Below are positions 1-8,135 of a stretch of 64,000 bases of DNA, one piece after another. The notes under the pieces were generated by a model. That model ran no database searches and was not told the DNA's origin. It worked only from the letters and a program-made list of their open reading frames with translations. This stretch comes from Micrococcus terreus. GTDB taxonomy: Bacteria > Actinomycetota > Actinomycetes > Actinomycetales > Micrococcaceae. Position 1 is the stretch's first letter. Each line of letters opens with the position of its first letter. Location: the NCBI RefSeq assembly GCF_900116905.1, contig NZ_FPCG01000002.1, positions 1 to 64,000 on the forward strand. Direction: 5' to 3'. The position numbers were made by a program, and so were the translations under genes.

Positions 1-330
1 CGGGCCATCGATTTCTTCGCCGCCCACGGGATCACCCGGATCCAACGGTTGATCACCGATAATGCGTGGGCCTACCGATATTCGCTGCGCGAGGTCTGTG
101 CCCAGAACGGGATCCGGCAGAAGTTCATCAAACCGCATTGCCCCTGGCAGAACGGCAAAGTCGAACGCTTCAACCGGACCCTGGCCACGGAGTGGGCCTA
201 CCGGCAGGTCTACACCAGCAACGATCAACGAACCAACGCCCTTGCACCCTGGCTCGAGCACTACAACAATGAACGCCGTCACAGCGCACTAGGAGGCCGC
301 CCACCCGCCAGCCGGCTGCCACCAACCTGA
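1..330 (+). CDS. IS481-like transposase, C-terminal fragment
   Basis: The frame is open from the first base of the window, so this is the 3' end of a gene that begins outside it. The visible part is the second half of an rve/DDE integrase core: an Asp in ITDNAWAY, then KPHCPWQNGKVERFNRTL with the catalytic Glu, then the HYNNERRHSALGGRPPA tail typical of IS481 transposases. These enzymes cut and join insertion-sequence ends. Bases just after the stop (about 331-341) end in TACA, which would suit the TGT...ACA ends of this family, but I cannot fix the element boundary without its left end. The family is clear; intactness cannot be judged. Confidence 0.85.
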   Translation, partial: RAIDFFAAHGITRIQRLITDNAWAYRYSLREVCAQNGIRQKFIKPHCPWQNGKVERFNRTLATEWAYRQVYTSNDQRTNALAPWLEHYNNERRHSALGGRPPASRLPPT

Positions 331-414
331 TGGCCGGGTACATCTAGGTGCGCGCGAGGGTCCGGTTCCCCAGGGGGCGCGGATTGTCGCCGGGCGTGCT
401 ACGTTGCGAACGTC

Positions 415-1227
415 ATGACCCTTGCATCCTTCCGCCCCTGGCGGCGGCGCCCCACGCCCCCACCGTCCACCGATCCGTCCCGCCCGTCGGTGTCGGATCC
501 CACCCGTGCATCAGCCGGGGCAGGACCGCAGGCCGTCTGGACCACGCCCACCGGTGCTCCGCACGACTTCACCACCGCCTCACGTGAGGCGCTCGTGGAG
601 GCTCTGGTGGCGGCCGGTCCCGGACATCGGACCCTCTGCGAGGGCTGGCAGACCGAGCATCTGGCGGCCCACATCCACCTGCGCGAGACGTCTGCGCTGG
701 CGGCGGGACTGGCCCTGAAGCCCTGGTCCGGCCCGCTCGAGCGCCGGACCCGTGAACTGGGCGATGCCTCGACCGGGTCCCGGCAGTACCAGCAGCTCGT
801 GGACCGGGTGGCCCGTGGCACGGCCGGATCCGAGCGCGTGGTCACTCGTCTGCGGGCCGCGGCACCAGTGCGCCGTGCCGCTCAGGCGGCCAACCTGCTG
901 GAGTTCTTCGTCCACACCGAGGATGTGCGCCGGGCCCAGGACCGGTGGGCGCCGCGACGGCTCTCCGATGACTACGCGGATGTCCTGTGGGAGGAGCTGT
1001 CTCGGCGGGCCCGTCTGCTCTACCGCACGGCTCCCACGGGCGTCCGGCTGGTCCGCACGCCCCGGACCGGTCGAGCCATGGAGGGCACCGCCACCGTGGT
1101 CGCCCGTCCCGGTGAGCCCCAGGTGACGATCACCGGCCCCACGGGCGAGCTGATCATGCATGCCTTCGGCCGGCGGGACCACGCCCTGGTGCTGGTGGAT
1201 CCGCCCGGTTCTGCACTGGAGGGCTGA
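415..1227 (+). CDS. TIGR03085-like metal-binding protein (DinB/mycothiol-transferase fold)
   Basis: The 270-residue protein resembles the TIGR03085 group of actinobacterial proteins related to maleylpyruvate isomerase and mycothiol S-transferases (DinB-like four-helix fold). The core begins near residue 45 with an ASREALVEAL helix, then LCEGWQTEHLAAHIHLRE, which supplies the His residues expected to bind a metal. A further FFVHTEDVRRAQ helix carries the third His. The first 45 residues are Pro/Arg-rich and probably disordered, so a shorter start is possible. A TACGTT sequence at 400-405 could be a -10 box giving a very short leader. The substrate is unknown. The gene stands alone and is convergent with the next one. 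Confidence 0.7.
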   Translation: MTLASFRPWRRRPTPPPSTDPSRPSVSDPTRASAGAGPQAVWTTPTGAPHDFTTASREALVEALVAAGPGHRTLCEGWQTEHLAAHIHLRETSALAAGLALKPWSGPLERRTRELGDASTGSRQYQQLVDRVARGTAGSERVVTRLRAAAPVRRAAQAANLLEFFVHTEDVRRAQDRWAPRRLSDDYADVLWEELSRRARLLYRTAPTGVRLVRTPRTGRAMEGTATVVARPGEPQVTITGPTGELIMHAFGRRDHALVLVDPPGSALEG

Positions 1228-1268
1228 CCGGCCGTCGCCACCGGGGGTCGGCTGCGCAGCGAAGACCT

Positions 1269-2144
1269 TCAGTGGACGGGAGTCTCCACGGTGCGGGTCA
1301 GATAGGAGTAGGAGGCCACCTGCCGGAAGCCTTCCTGCAGGTAGAGTCCTCGAGCCGCTGGCGCAGTGTGCTCCACCTGAAGCCAGAGACCGCTCAGTCC
1401 CAGCTGGCGTGCCTGGTGGAAGATTCCCCGGAGCAGCGTCCGGGCCAGCCCCTGCCCGCGGTGCTCCGGATCCACCCACATGCTGTAGATCCCGCCGTAC
1501 ACGGCATCCGAGTCCGGGCGGGGATCCGGCACGAGGGAGACCTTGGCCACGGCGATCGCCGTGCCGGAGTCATCCATCAGTCGCAGGAAACGCGAACGCA
1601 CTCCGCTGAGCAGCTGACGGAAGACCAGATCTGTGGCCGCATCCAGGTCCCGGGCCAGTCCCCGGCGGATCGCGTCCATCCAGGCGGCGTCTGGGGTCTC
1701 GTTCACCAGGATGCGCCCGTCCCACGCCGCCGAGTCCAGGTTCTCGCCCACCTGCGTCCAGAGCACATCGGTGGGAGCCACCGACCGGTACCCCCGGGCG
1801 AAGAGGAATTCAGCCAGCTGCCGATGGTGACCTGCCCACTCGGCGGGACGGCCGTCGTCGGGGGTGTCCCCCCGGGGCGGGACAGACGCGGTCCGCCAGA
1901 GCTGGAAGGTGGGTGCCAGCCACCGCTCTGCGCTGCGGTGCTCCACCTCCGAGACTGCGGACTCGAAGTCCGCAGGGTCGCGCGGCGCTCCCCAGGGCAG
2001 CACGCTGTTGGCTCGGCGGGTCAGGCCGGAGGAGAAGCGAACCGTCCAGTCCTGCAGGGACTGGGTCTCCAGGGCCGGCCAGCCGGCTGCGCTGAGCCGC
2101 TGGAGGGTGAGGAGGTCGACGTGGTGGGCGGACTCAGCGGACAG
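1269..2144 (-). CDS. GNAT-family N-acetyltransferase, unusual start codon
   Basis: The C-terminal half is a GNAT acetyl-CoA-binding domain: [20 protein letters not shown] matches motif A (R/QxxGxG/A), and a [22 protein letters not shown] helix follows. The first conventional start is the GTG at 2003. In-frame sequence upstream, however, encodes a conserved N-terminal region of this subgroup (GWPALET...W..R...GLTRRANSV). No ATG, GTG or TTG lies in that extension. The best candidate is the CTG at 2144-2142, 9 nt after a G-run and overlapping the hisF stop, which gives 291 residues. Start at 2003 would give 244 residues and cut into the fold. The acceptor is unknown. It is the last gene of the rib-his run, probably coupled to hisF. 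Confidence 0.75.
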   Translation of the reverse strand: MSAESAHHVDLLTLQRLSAAGWPALETQSLQDWTVRFSSGLTRRANSVLPWGAPRDPADFESAVSEVEHRSAERWLAPTFQLWRTASVPPRGDTPDDGRPAEWAGHHRQLAEFLFARGYRSVAPTDVLWTQVGENLDSAAWDGRILVNETPDAAWMDAIRRGLARDLDAATDLVFRQLLSGVRSRFLRLMDDSGTAIAVAKVSLVPDPRPDSDAVYGGIYSMWVDPEHRGQGLARTLLRGIFHQARQLGLSGLWLQVEHTAPAARGLYLQEGFRQVASYSYLTRTVETPVH

Positions 2145-2904
2145 GATGGCCGGCCCCCCGCAGTGCGTCCTTGACCCGGGCGAGCATGTCCACCGGGCCG
2201 AAGTGGAAGATCGACGCGGCCAGGACGGCGTCTGCGCCGGCGTCGATGGCCGGGGGGAAGTGCTCGGGCGCTCCGGCGCCGCCCGAGGCGATCAGGGGCA
2301 CGCGGGTGACGGCCCGGACATCCCGGATCATCTCCAGGTCGAATCCCTGCTGCGTGCCGTCCGCGTCGATCGAGTTCAGCAGGATCTCCCCGACACCGCG
2401 CTCGGCCGCCTCCCTGCACCACTCCACGGCGTCCTTGCCGGTGCCGGTGCGGCCTCCATGGGTGGTCACCTCATAGCCCGAGGCGATGCTCGGATCGGTG
2501 GTGCGGCGCGCGTCCAGGGAGAGCACGAGGACCTGGGAGCCGAACCGCCGAGTGATCTCGTCGATGACCTCAGGACGGGCCACGGCAGCCGTGTTGATGG
2601 AGGCCTTGTCCGCCCCGGAGCGCAGGAGCCGATCCACATCCTCTGCGGTGCGCACTCCCCCGCCGACGGTCAGCGGGATGAAGACCTCCTCGGCGGTCTG
2701 GGAGACCACCTCGAAGGTCGTGGCCCGGTCGGCGGTCGAGGCGGTCACGTCCAGGAAGGTCAGTTCGTCGGCACCGGCCTTGTTGTAGCGCCGGGCCAGC
2801 TCCACCGGATCACCGGCATCACGGAGGGAGGCGAAGTTCACACCCTTCACCACCCGCCCGGCGTCCACGTCCAGACAGGGGATGACACGTACGGCAAGAG
2901 TCAC
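2134..2904 (-). CDS. hisF: Imidazole glycerol phosphate synthase cyclase subunit HisF
   Basis: HisF closes the imidazole ring: it takes PRFAR plus ammonia delivered by HisH and yields imidazole glycerol phosphate and AICAR. The 256 residues match the usual (beta/alpha)8 barrel length. The N-terminal [18 protein letters not shown] carries the catalytic Asp (D11-type), the second catalytic Asp sits in [15 protein letters not shown], and phosphate loops appear in [11 protein letters not shown] and [12 protein letters not shown]. The start is GTG, 22 nt after hisG. HisH and HisA are not in this window, so the complex partner is encoded elsewhere. Confidence 0.97.
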   Translation of the reverse strand: MTLAVRVIPCLDVDAGRVVKGVNFASLRDAGDPVELARRYNKAGADELTFLDVTASTADRATTFEVVSQTAEEVFIPLTVGGGVRTAEDVDRLLRSGADKASINTAAVARPEVIDEITRRFGSQVLVLSLDARRTTDPSIASGYEVTTHGGRTGTGKDAVEWCREAAERGVGEILLNSIDADGTQQGFDLEMIRDVRAVTRVPLIASGGAGAPEHFPPAIDAGADAVLAASIFHFGPVDMLARVKDALRGAGHPVR

Positions 2905-2926
2905 AGCGGCTGCTCCTCGGGAGGCT

Positions 2927-3778
2927 CTACAGACGGATCGCGTGGATGGCCGAGGCCAGGATGGCTCGAGCGCCGAGGGCGTAGAGGTCGTCCATCACCT
3001 TGTTCATCTGGTCCTTCTGGACCATGGAGCGGACAGCGACCCAGTCCTCGTCCTGCAGGGGCGAGATGGTGGGCGACTCCAGCCCCGGCGTGACGGCGGC
3101 GGCGGCGTCCAGCAGATCCCGGCGCACGTCATAGTCGATCATCACGTACCGGCGGGCCACCAGGACGCCCTGTAGACGACGCATCAGCACCGAGCGGGCC
3201 TCCTCTGAGGCGCCGGAGGGTGCGATGAGGATGGCCTCGGAGGTCATGATCGGATCGCCGAAGGTCTCCATGCCGGCGGCCTTCAGGGTGCTGCCCGTCT
3301 CCACCACGTCAGCGATCGCATCGGCCACGCCCAGGGAGACGGAGGACTCCACGGCACCGTCCAGGTGGACGATCCGCTCGGGGGTGACCGACTGGGTGGC
3401 CAGGTAGTCCTCCAGCAGCCCGTCATAGCTGGTGGCGATCCGCTTGCCCTCCAGGTCGGCCAACGAGGAGTACCGGCCAGCGGGGGCGGCGAAGCGAAAT
3501 GTGGAGCGGCCGAAGCCCAAGGCCATGATCTCCTCGGCGGTGTCCCCCACCTGGGCGTCCTGGAACAGATCGCGTCCGGTCAGGCCCAAGTCCAGGGTGC
3601 CGGAGCCGACGTAGACCGCGATGTCCCGCGGACGCAGGTAGAAGAACTCGACCTGGTTGTCCGGATCACGCATGACCAGTTCACGGCTGTCACGGCGCTG
3701 GCGGTACCCGGCCTCGGTGAAGATCTCACGGGCCGCCTCGGACAGGGCCCCCTTGTTGGGCACGGCGATACGGAGCAT
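2927..3778 (-). CDS. hisG: ATP phosphoribosyltransferase HisG (long form)
   Basis: HisG catalyses the first step of histidine synthesis, joining ATP and PRPP to phosphoribosyl-ATP. At 283 residues this is the long form, with a C-terminal ACT-like regulatory domain (about residues 210-283) that normally senses histidine, so HisZ is not needed. The N-terminus [19 protein letters not shown] is typical. The PRPP loop is recognisable in [18 protein letters not shown] (E-T-G-S-T-L). It is the middle gene of hisE-hisG-hisF. A 55-nt gap separates it from hisE. Confidence 0.97.
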   Translation of the reverse strand: MLRIAVPNKGALSEAAREIFTEAGYRQRRDSRELVMRDPDNQVEFFYLRPRDIAVYVGSGTLDLGLTGRDLFQDAQVGDTAEEIMALGFGRSTFRFAAPAGRYSSLADLEGKRIATSYDGLLEDYLATQSVTPERIVHLDGAVESSVSLGVADAIADVVETGSTLKAAGMETFGDPIMTSEAILIAPSGASEEARSVLMRRLQGVLVARRYVMIDYDVRRDLLDAAAAVTPGLESPTISPLQDEDWVAVRSMVQKDQMNKVMDDLYALGARAILASAIHAIRL

Positions 3779-3833
3779 GCGGTTCCTCCTGGGAGGGGTC
3801 GGGCCGGTCGGCGGAGTGCGGTGCGGGCAGGGC

Positions 3834-4097
3834 TCAGAGGTGGCGGTAGACGTCGTCCAGGGTCAGGCCCTTGGCGATCATCATCACCTGCAGGTGGTAG
3901 AGCAGCTGCGAGATCTCCTCGGCCGTCTCCTGGTCGGACTGGTATTCCGCGGCCATCCAGACCTCGGCGGCCTCCTCCACGACCTTCTTGCCGATCTGAT
4001 GGATGCCCGCGTCCAGCTCTTCCACGGTGCCGGATCCCTCCGGCCGGGTCTGGGCCTTCTGGGTCAGTTCGGCGAAAAGGTCTTCGAAGGTCTTCAC
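3834..4097 (-). CDS. hisE: Phosphoribosyl-ATP pyrophosphatase HisE
   Basis: HisE hydrolyses phosphoribosyl-ATP to phosphoribosyl-AMP and pyrophosphate, the second step of histidine synthesis. The 87-residue product has the all-alpha MazG-like fold with the metal-binding [14 protein letters not shown] helix, followed by [14 protein letters not shown]. The start is the GTG at 4097, giving the family's usual start VKTFEDLF. A longer open frame continues upstream into ribH in another register but has no homology, so I discard it. The gene follows ribH by 28 nt and precedes hisG, the common actinobacterial ribH-hisE-hisG order. Confidence 0.95.
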   Translation of the reverse strand: MKTFEDLFAELTQKAQTRPEGSGTVEELDAGIHQIGKKVVEEAAEVWMAAEYQSDQETAEEISQLLYHLQVMMIAKGLTLDDVYRHL

Positions 4098-4125
4098 CAG
4101 TCCAGGGTAGCGACCTGAGACCGTC

Positions 4126-4635
4126 TCACCGCTCCGTGACGTCGTGCGCCTGCTCACCCTGGCCGCGCAGGGCGATCTCCGTGAGCACGGCGGCCTCGAA
4201 CGCCTCGTACCCCTTGTCCTCGGACGATCCTTCGAGTCCGGCTCGGTCCAGTGCCTGCTGATCGGTGTCACAGGTGAGCACGCCGAAGCCGACTGGCGTG
4301 CCGGTGCGGAGGGAGACGTCCACCAGTCCCTGGGTGGCCCCGGAGCACACGTAGTCGAAGTGAGGAGTGCCGCCCCGGATGACCACACCGAGCGCGACCA
4401 CGGCATCCACGACCGGGGCCAGCCGTGCTGCGGCCACGGGCAGCTCGAAGGTCCCGGGGACCCGCACGATCTGCGGAGTGATGCCGAACTTCTCTGCGGC
4501 ACGCAGTGCACCGGCCAGCAGTCCATCCATCACCTCGGTGTGCCAGCGGGCGGCGACGATCGCCACCCGGAGGTCAGCCGCACGGGCCTCGGCCACCGCC
4601 TCGGGGGCGGTCTGCGGTGCTCCATGTCCACTCAT
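4126..4635 (-). CDS. ribH: 6,7-dimethyl-8-ribityllumazine synthase
   Basis: RibH condenses 5-amino-6-ribitylaminouracil with 3,4-dihydroxy-2-butanone 4-phosphate to form lumazine, the penultimate step of riboflavin synthesis; family members assemble into pentamers or capsids. Diagnostic segments include [17 protein letters not shown], the phosphate-binding [11 protein letters not shown] and [21 protein letters not shown], whose His is the proposed proton donor. The 169 residues are normal length. Its ATG overlaps the ribB stop by 4 nt (ATGA), indicating coupled translation. Confidence 0.97.
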   Translation of the reverse strand: MSGHGAPQTAPEAVAEARAADLRVAIVAARWHTEVMDGLLAGALRAAEKFGITPQIVRVPGTFELPVAAARLAPVVDAVVALGVVIRGGTPHFDYVCSGATQGLVDVSLRTGTPVGFGVLTCDTDQQALDRAGLEGSSEDKGYEAFEAAVLTEIALRGQGEQAHDVTER

Positions 4636-5291
4636 CGGGTCACTCCTGCTTCGGCGGTTCGGTGGTCTGAGGGTGTGGTCTGGTCCAGATGCCGACTGAG
4701 GTCCTCGATGCTCACCAGCGGCAGTCGGTGGGTGTCGCTGAACTCCCGCAGCGCCGGAAGGCGCATCATCTCTCCGGAGTCGTGCACCAGCTCGGCGATG
4801 ACGCCCACCGACTCACGGCCGGCCAGGCGGCACAGCTCCACGGATGCCTCGGTGTGGCCTCGCCGCTCCCGGACCCCGCCGGGGACGGCGCGCAGCGGGA
4901 ACACATGTCCGGGGCGGGTGAAGGAGGAGGGTCCAGAACGGGGTGAGGCCAGCGCCTGCAGCGTGACGGCGCGGTCCGCAGCGGAGATGCCCGTGGTGAT
5001 CCCGGAGGATGCATCACAGGTGACCGTGTAGGCGGTCTGCTTCGGATCGTCGTTGACCAGGGTCATGGGCGGCAGGTCGAGACGGTCCGCCGTCTCCCCC
5101 GGCAGGGCTGCGCACAGCACCCCTGAGGTGTGCCGCACGGTGAAGGCCACCAGATCAGGCGTGGCGGCATCAGCCGCGAAGACGAGGTCGCCTTCGTTCT
5201 CACGGTCGGCATCGTCCACCACGACGACGGCCCCGCCGGCTGCCAGCGCGAGGATCGCGTCCTCGATGGCGTCCAGTCGCACGGCGTCCAT
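4632..5291 (-). CDS. ribB: 3,4-dihydroxy-2-butanone 4-phosphate synthase, stand-alone
   Basis: RibB converts ribulose 5-phosphate to 3,4-dihydroxy-2-butanone 4-phosphate and formate. The sequence shows the metal-binding [15 protein letters not shown], the [13 protein letters not shown] segment, the [10 protein letters not shown] motif and the [25 protein letters not shown] active-site stretch, all in the expected order. The protein stops at 219 residues. In many actinobacteria RibB is fused to GTP cyclohydrolase II (RibBA), but here no RibA domain follows and ribH overlaps the stop by 4 nt. The RibA reaction must therefore be encoded elsewhere. The ATG at 5291 shares one base with the ribE stop (TGATG). 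Confidence 0.95.
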   Translation of the reverse strand: MDAVRLDAIEDAILALAAGGAVVVVDDADRENEGDLVFAADAATPDLVAFTVRHTSGVLCAALPGETADRLDLPPMTLVNDDPKQTAYTVTCDASSGITTGISAADRAVTLQALASPRSGPSSFTRPGHVFPLRAVPGGVRERRGHTEASVELCRLAGRESVGVIAELVHDSGEMMRLPALREFSDTHRLPLVSIEDLSRHLDQTTPSDHRTAEAGVTR

Positions 5292-5947
5292 CAGGCACCT
5301 GCTTCCACGGCAGCGGCGGGTGAGGCGGCAGGGCTGGAGGTGAAGGCCGCCAGCCTGGCGGTGTAGCGGGCGATCACGTCGACCTCGAGGTTGACCTGGG
5401 CACCGGTGCTGACCCCACCCCACCTGGTGCGGTGCAGGGTCTCCGGGATGAGTCCGACCTCGAACCAGGGGGCAGGGTCCTGCGGGGCGCTCACGGCGGT
5501 CACTGTCAGGGAGACCCCGTCCACGGCGATGGATCCCTTCTCGGCGATCAGCGGAGCACAGTCCACCGGCATCTGGATGCGGACGCGGCGCCACCCGCCG
5601 AGGTCCTCGGTCTGCACGATCCGCCCGGTGGCGTCCACATGACCCTGGACGATGTGCCCGTCCAGGCGGCCTCCGGCCGGCACACAGCGTTCCAGGTTGA
5701 CGGTGTCCCCCGGGGCGAGTGCGCCGGTGGTCGTGCGCCGCAGGGTCTCGCCCATGACGTCCACGGTGACGGTCTCTCCGTCCACGGATGCGGCGGTCAG
5801 ACAGGTGCCGTTCACCGCCAGAGAGGCCCCGAGGTCGAGGTCCTGCGCTGAGGTGGGGGCGTGCAGCACGAGCCGCGCTGCGTCGGATGCGGGCAGCAGC
5901 TCGACGTCTCGGACGGTGCCGAGCTCAGAGATGATTCCGGTGAACAT
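5291..5947 (-). CDS. ribE: Riboflavin synthase alpha chain
   Basis: This enzyme dismutates two lumazine molecules into riboflavin and the ribitylamino pyrimidine. The 218-residue chain is the usual tandem repeat of two lumazine-binding domains. The first begins [12 protein letters not shown] and contains [13 protein letters not shown]; the second, from about residue 100, contains [14 protein letters not shown] and [17 protein letters not shown] chose the ATG at 5947 because MFTGII is the invariant family N-terminus; an upstream start at 5962 would add only five residues. It overlaps ribD by 23 nt. The last 20 residues are an Ala/Pro-rich tail. Confidence 0.96.
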   Translation of the reverse strand: MFTGIISELGTVRDVELLPASDAARLVLHAPTSAQDLDLGASLAVNGTCLTAASVDGETVTVDVMGETLRRTTTGALAPGDTVNLERCVPAGGRLDGHIVQGHVDATGRIVQTEDLGGWRRVRIQMPVDCAPLIAEKGSIAVDGVSLTVTAVSAPQDPAPWFEVGLIPETLHRTRWGGVSTGAQVNLEVDVIARYTARLAAFTSSPAASPAAAVEAGA

Positions 5948-7040
5948 GGTCCTCCTGGTCACAGGGGTGGTCGAGGGGTGTCAGGTGCAGCAGGACGTCG
6001 CGGCCCAGCCGCCGGATGGACCCGCCGTCGGCGGGGTCCAGGTCGAAGTGACGGGCGTCGGTGAGGGTCTGCACACCCAGAGCGGTCAGCCCCGGTGCTC
6101 CGTCGCCGAGCGCGAGCGGTGCCTGGTAGAGGAAGAGTTCATCCACCAGGCCGGCGGCGATCCACGCCGAGAGCACGGTGGGTCCGCCTTCGATCAGCAG
6201 ATGGCGCACCGGCCTCTGGGGTGGCTGATCGGCCAGCGTCTGCAGGACCTGCTGCGGCGAGCGGGTCCGGACGTGCAGCCAGTCGGCCCGGCGCAGGGCG
6301 GCCTGACCGGGGATCTCCCGCAGGCCCTGCACCACGGGCAGCGGCTGCCGGTCCAGATCTGCGCCCACGGCATCACGGGCGGTCAGTCGCGGATCGTCGC
6401 TGATGACGGTGCCGGTCCCGACCACGATGGCATCGACCCGCGCTCGGACCTCATGGGCATGCCGTCTCGAGGGGCCACCGGTGATCCACTGGCTGGTGCC
6501 GTCGGCCGCCGCCACTCGTCCGTCCAGGCTCTGAGCCAGGTGGGCGGTGATGAACGGCCGCCCCTCCATCCGTGCGCGGTGCCATCGTCGGTTCAGCTGG
6601 GCCGCCCCGTGATGTCCGCTCACCTGGACCACGTCCACACCGTGCCATGCCAGCCGTGCCGCCCCGCCGTCGTCGGGACCGGTGGGATCCGGGACCGCGT
6701 AGCGCACGGCTCCCAGGCCGGCGTCCAGGATGGCCCGGGAACAGGGCCCGGTGACGCCGTGGTGGTCACACGGCTCCAGGGTGATGTGGATGGTGCAGTC
6801 CCTGAGCGGGGGCAGGCTCTCCTGCCCGGCCCGACGGCGGTACGCGGCCAACGCGTCCACCTCGGCATGGTCGGTGCCTCGGCCTCGGTGATGGCCCGTG
6901 GCCAGCACGGTGCCGTCCGGTGCCGTGATGACGGCCCCGACCAGAGGGTTGGCTCCGCGGGGGCCACGCAGGGCCTCGGTCACCGCCGTGTCCAGCAGGA
7001 CGGTGTCCCGGTCGGTCTCCTCCAGGGTCGTCGCCCTCAC
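5925..7040 (-). CDS. ribD: Bifunctional riboflavin deaminase/reductase RibD
   Basis: RibD deaminates the pyrimidine product of GTP cyclohydrolase II and then reduces the ribose side chain with NADPH. The N-terminal deaminase domain (about residues 12-150) has zinc ligands in HAEVDAL (His58) and LEPCDHHGVTGPC (Cys91, Cys100). The C-terminal DHFR-like reductase domain (about 160-360) starts at ITAHLAQSLDGRVA and includes SDDPRLTAR and the LIEGGPTVLSAWI nucleotide-binding segment. The length of 371 residues is normal. It overlaps ribM by 4 nt and ribE by 23 nt. Confidence 0.95.
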   Translation of the reverse strand: MRATTLEETDRDTVLLDTAVTEALRGPRGANPLVGAVITAPDGTVLATGHHRGRGTDHAEVDALAAYRRRAGQESLPPLRDCTIHITLEPCDHHGVTGPCSRAILDAGLGAVRYAVPDPTGPDDGGAARLAWHGVDVVQVSGHHGAAQLNRRWHRARMEGRPFITAHLAQSLDGRVAAADGTSQWITGGPSRRHAHEVRARVDAIVVGTGTVISDDPRLTARDAVGADLDRQPLPVVQGLREIPGQAALRRADWLHVRTRSPQQVLQTLADQPPQRPVRHLLIEGGPTVLSAWIAAGLVDELFLYQAPLALGDGAPGLTALGVQTLTDARHFDLDPADGGSIRRLGRDVLLHLTPLDHPCDQEDHVHRNHL

Positions 7041-7762
7041 TGCAGGGTGGGGTCAGGCATGACGGTCTCCACCTGCGGCTTCTCGTTCGCCTTGGCTCGG
7101 AGCCAGACGAAGAAGCCGATGAGCGTGAAGACGCCGTAGAACAGGTACATGAAGGCGCTGGCGTAGTAGCCGGCACTCCAGAGCAGGGGGACGCCGACCA
7201 CGTCCACGGCCACCCAGATGAGCCAGAACTCCACCCACCCCTTGGCCATCCCATAGGTGGCCAGCAGGGACCCGACGAAGGTCCAGGCGTCGGCCCAGAC
7301 CGGCTCCCAGGAGCCGAGCGCACGGAACACCGGCGTCAGGGCGATGGTGCCGACGATCATGGTCAGGACGATGCCGATCCGGGCCTTCCATCCGGCCCAC
7401 TGGGGCGTGATGGCGGTGTCCTGACCGCCGGCCTCGCCCTCATGCTGGGTGCGGCGTTCGGCACGGGCGGCCCGCCACTGGACCCAGCCGTAGATCGAGA
7501 CGGCGATGAACATGATCTGCCGACCGGCCTGGCCCAGCAGGTTCGCGGTGTCGGCACCGCCGAACAGGCTGGAGAGGAAGACGGTCAGCAGGATGATGTT
7601 GCCGATGATGCCGACGGGCCAGGCCCAGACCTTGCGGCGCATGCCGCCCAGAGCTGAGGCGAGGCCGAAGACGTTGCCCACGACTTCGCGGACGAGCAGT
7701 CCACCCCCGCCGACGGGGATGTACCAGTTGAACAGATCGACGAGCCACCGCAGTGCGTCCAT
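7037..7762 (-). CDS. ribM: PnuC-like transporter, probable riboflavin importer RibM
   Basis: The 241-residue polytopic membrane protein belongs to the PnuC family, with roughly seven hydrophobic segments. Family landmarks are the N-terminal ALGGMRRKVWAWPVGIIGN and the C-terminal EFWLIWVAVDVVGVPLLW. PnuC homologues usually import nicotinamide riboside. Actinobacterial members inside rib operons behind FMN riboswitches (RibM of Corynebacterium and Streptomyces) import riboflavin, and the context here is the same: first gene after the riboswitch, 4-nt overlap with ribD. The ATG at 7762 follows an AGGAGG ribosome-binding site. The family is certain; the substrate is inferred from context. Confidence 0.87.
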   Translation of the reverse strand: MDALRWLVDLFNWYIPVGGGGLLVREVVGNVFGLASALGGMRRKVWAWPVGIIGNIILLTVFLSSLFGGADTANLLGQAGRQIMFIAVSIYGWVQWRAARAERRTQHEGEAGGQDTAITPQWAGWKARIGIVLTMIVGTIALTPVFRALGSWEPVWADAWTFVGSLLATYGMAKGWVEFWLIWVAVDVVGVPLLWSAGYYASAFMYLFYGVFTLIGFFVWLRAKANEKPQVETVMPDPTLQ

Positions 7763-7765
7763 GTG

Positions 7766-7802
7766 TGATCCTCCTTCGGAGCGCGGCGGCTCCGGGGGAT
7801 CA
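7766..7802 (-). promoter_or_regulatory. Hairpin that can bury the ribM ribosome-binding site
   Basis: An inner stem CGGAGC/GCTCCG (6 bp, loop of 6) and an outer stem TGATCC/GGATCA (6 bp) can form one interrupted hairpin. Its 3' side contains the AGGAGG of ribM. It lies about 125 nt downstream of the aptamer and would suit a translational expression platform. Pairing is seen by eye; no energy was calculated. Confidence 0.5.
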
Positions 7803-7867
7803 TGCTGCGGCCTGACGGATGCCCGTGACAGGCACCGATGCGGCGAAGGTGCACCGCAGGTCGGCGG

Positions 7868-7888
7868 CGGTCGACAGCCTGTCGACCG
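7868..7888 (-). promoter_or_regulatory. Nine-bp hairpin in the ribM leader
   Basis: A perfect inverted repeat with arms CGGTCGACA and TGTCGACCG around a three-base loop lies between the aptamer and ribM. No U-tract follows, so a classical intrinsic terminator is not supported. It could be a pausing hairpin or part of the expression platform. Confidence 0.4.
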
Positions 7889-7925
7889 GTGCGCCTCGTG
7901 CGGCGCCCACCGTGGTCGGCAGGTG

Positions 7926-8077
7926 CGGCACGTGCTTCTCCCATCCAGACTGTGACTGTCGGTACCGGAATTCCACCGGTTCAACCGCTGTACAGACACT
8001 CACGGGTGTGAGGCTGACGAGCGGGTCGCGGACTTTGACCGCCGGTTCGGAATTTCACCGACCCCGGAGCACGTGCC
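7926..8077 (-). ncRNA. FMN riboswitch (RFN element)
   Basis: Read on the minus strand, the conserved RFN segments appear in order: GGTCGGTGAAATTCCGAACC, then GGCGGT, then AACCGGTGGAATTCCGGTACC, then GACAGTC and CTGGATGGGAGAAG. The ends close with a perfect 10-bp P1 helix, GGCACGTGCT paired to AGCACGTGCC. This aptamer binds FMN and normally lowers expression of riboflavin synthesis and import genes. It precedes ribM-ribD-ribE-ribB-ribH directly, so it should control the whole run. Confidence 0.96.
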
Positions 8078-8081
8078 GTCC

Positions 8082-8087
8082 AGTATG
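8082..8087 (-). promoter_or_regulatory. Candidate -10 box of the rib operon
   Basis: CATACT on the minus strand lies 4-5 bases before the P1 helix of the riboswitch, which would place the transcript start at the aptamer's first base. No convincing -35 is visible. The inverted repeat ACGTGAG/CTCACGT at 8092-8115 lies just upstream and could be the end of the rpe transcript. Confidence 0.4.
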
Positions 8088-8135
8088 CCAGACGTGAGGC
8101 CCACCACGCTCACGTATCACTGTGTGACACAGCTC

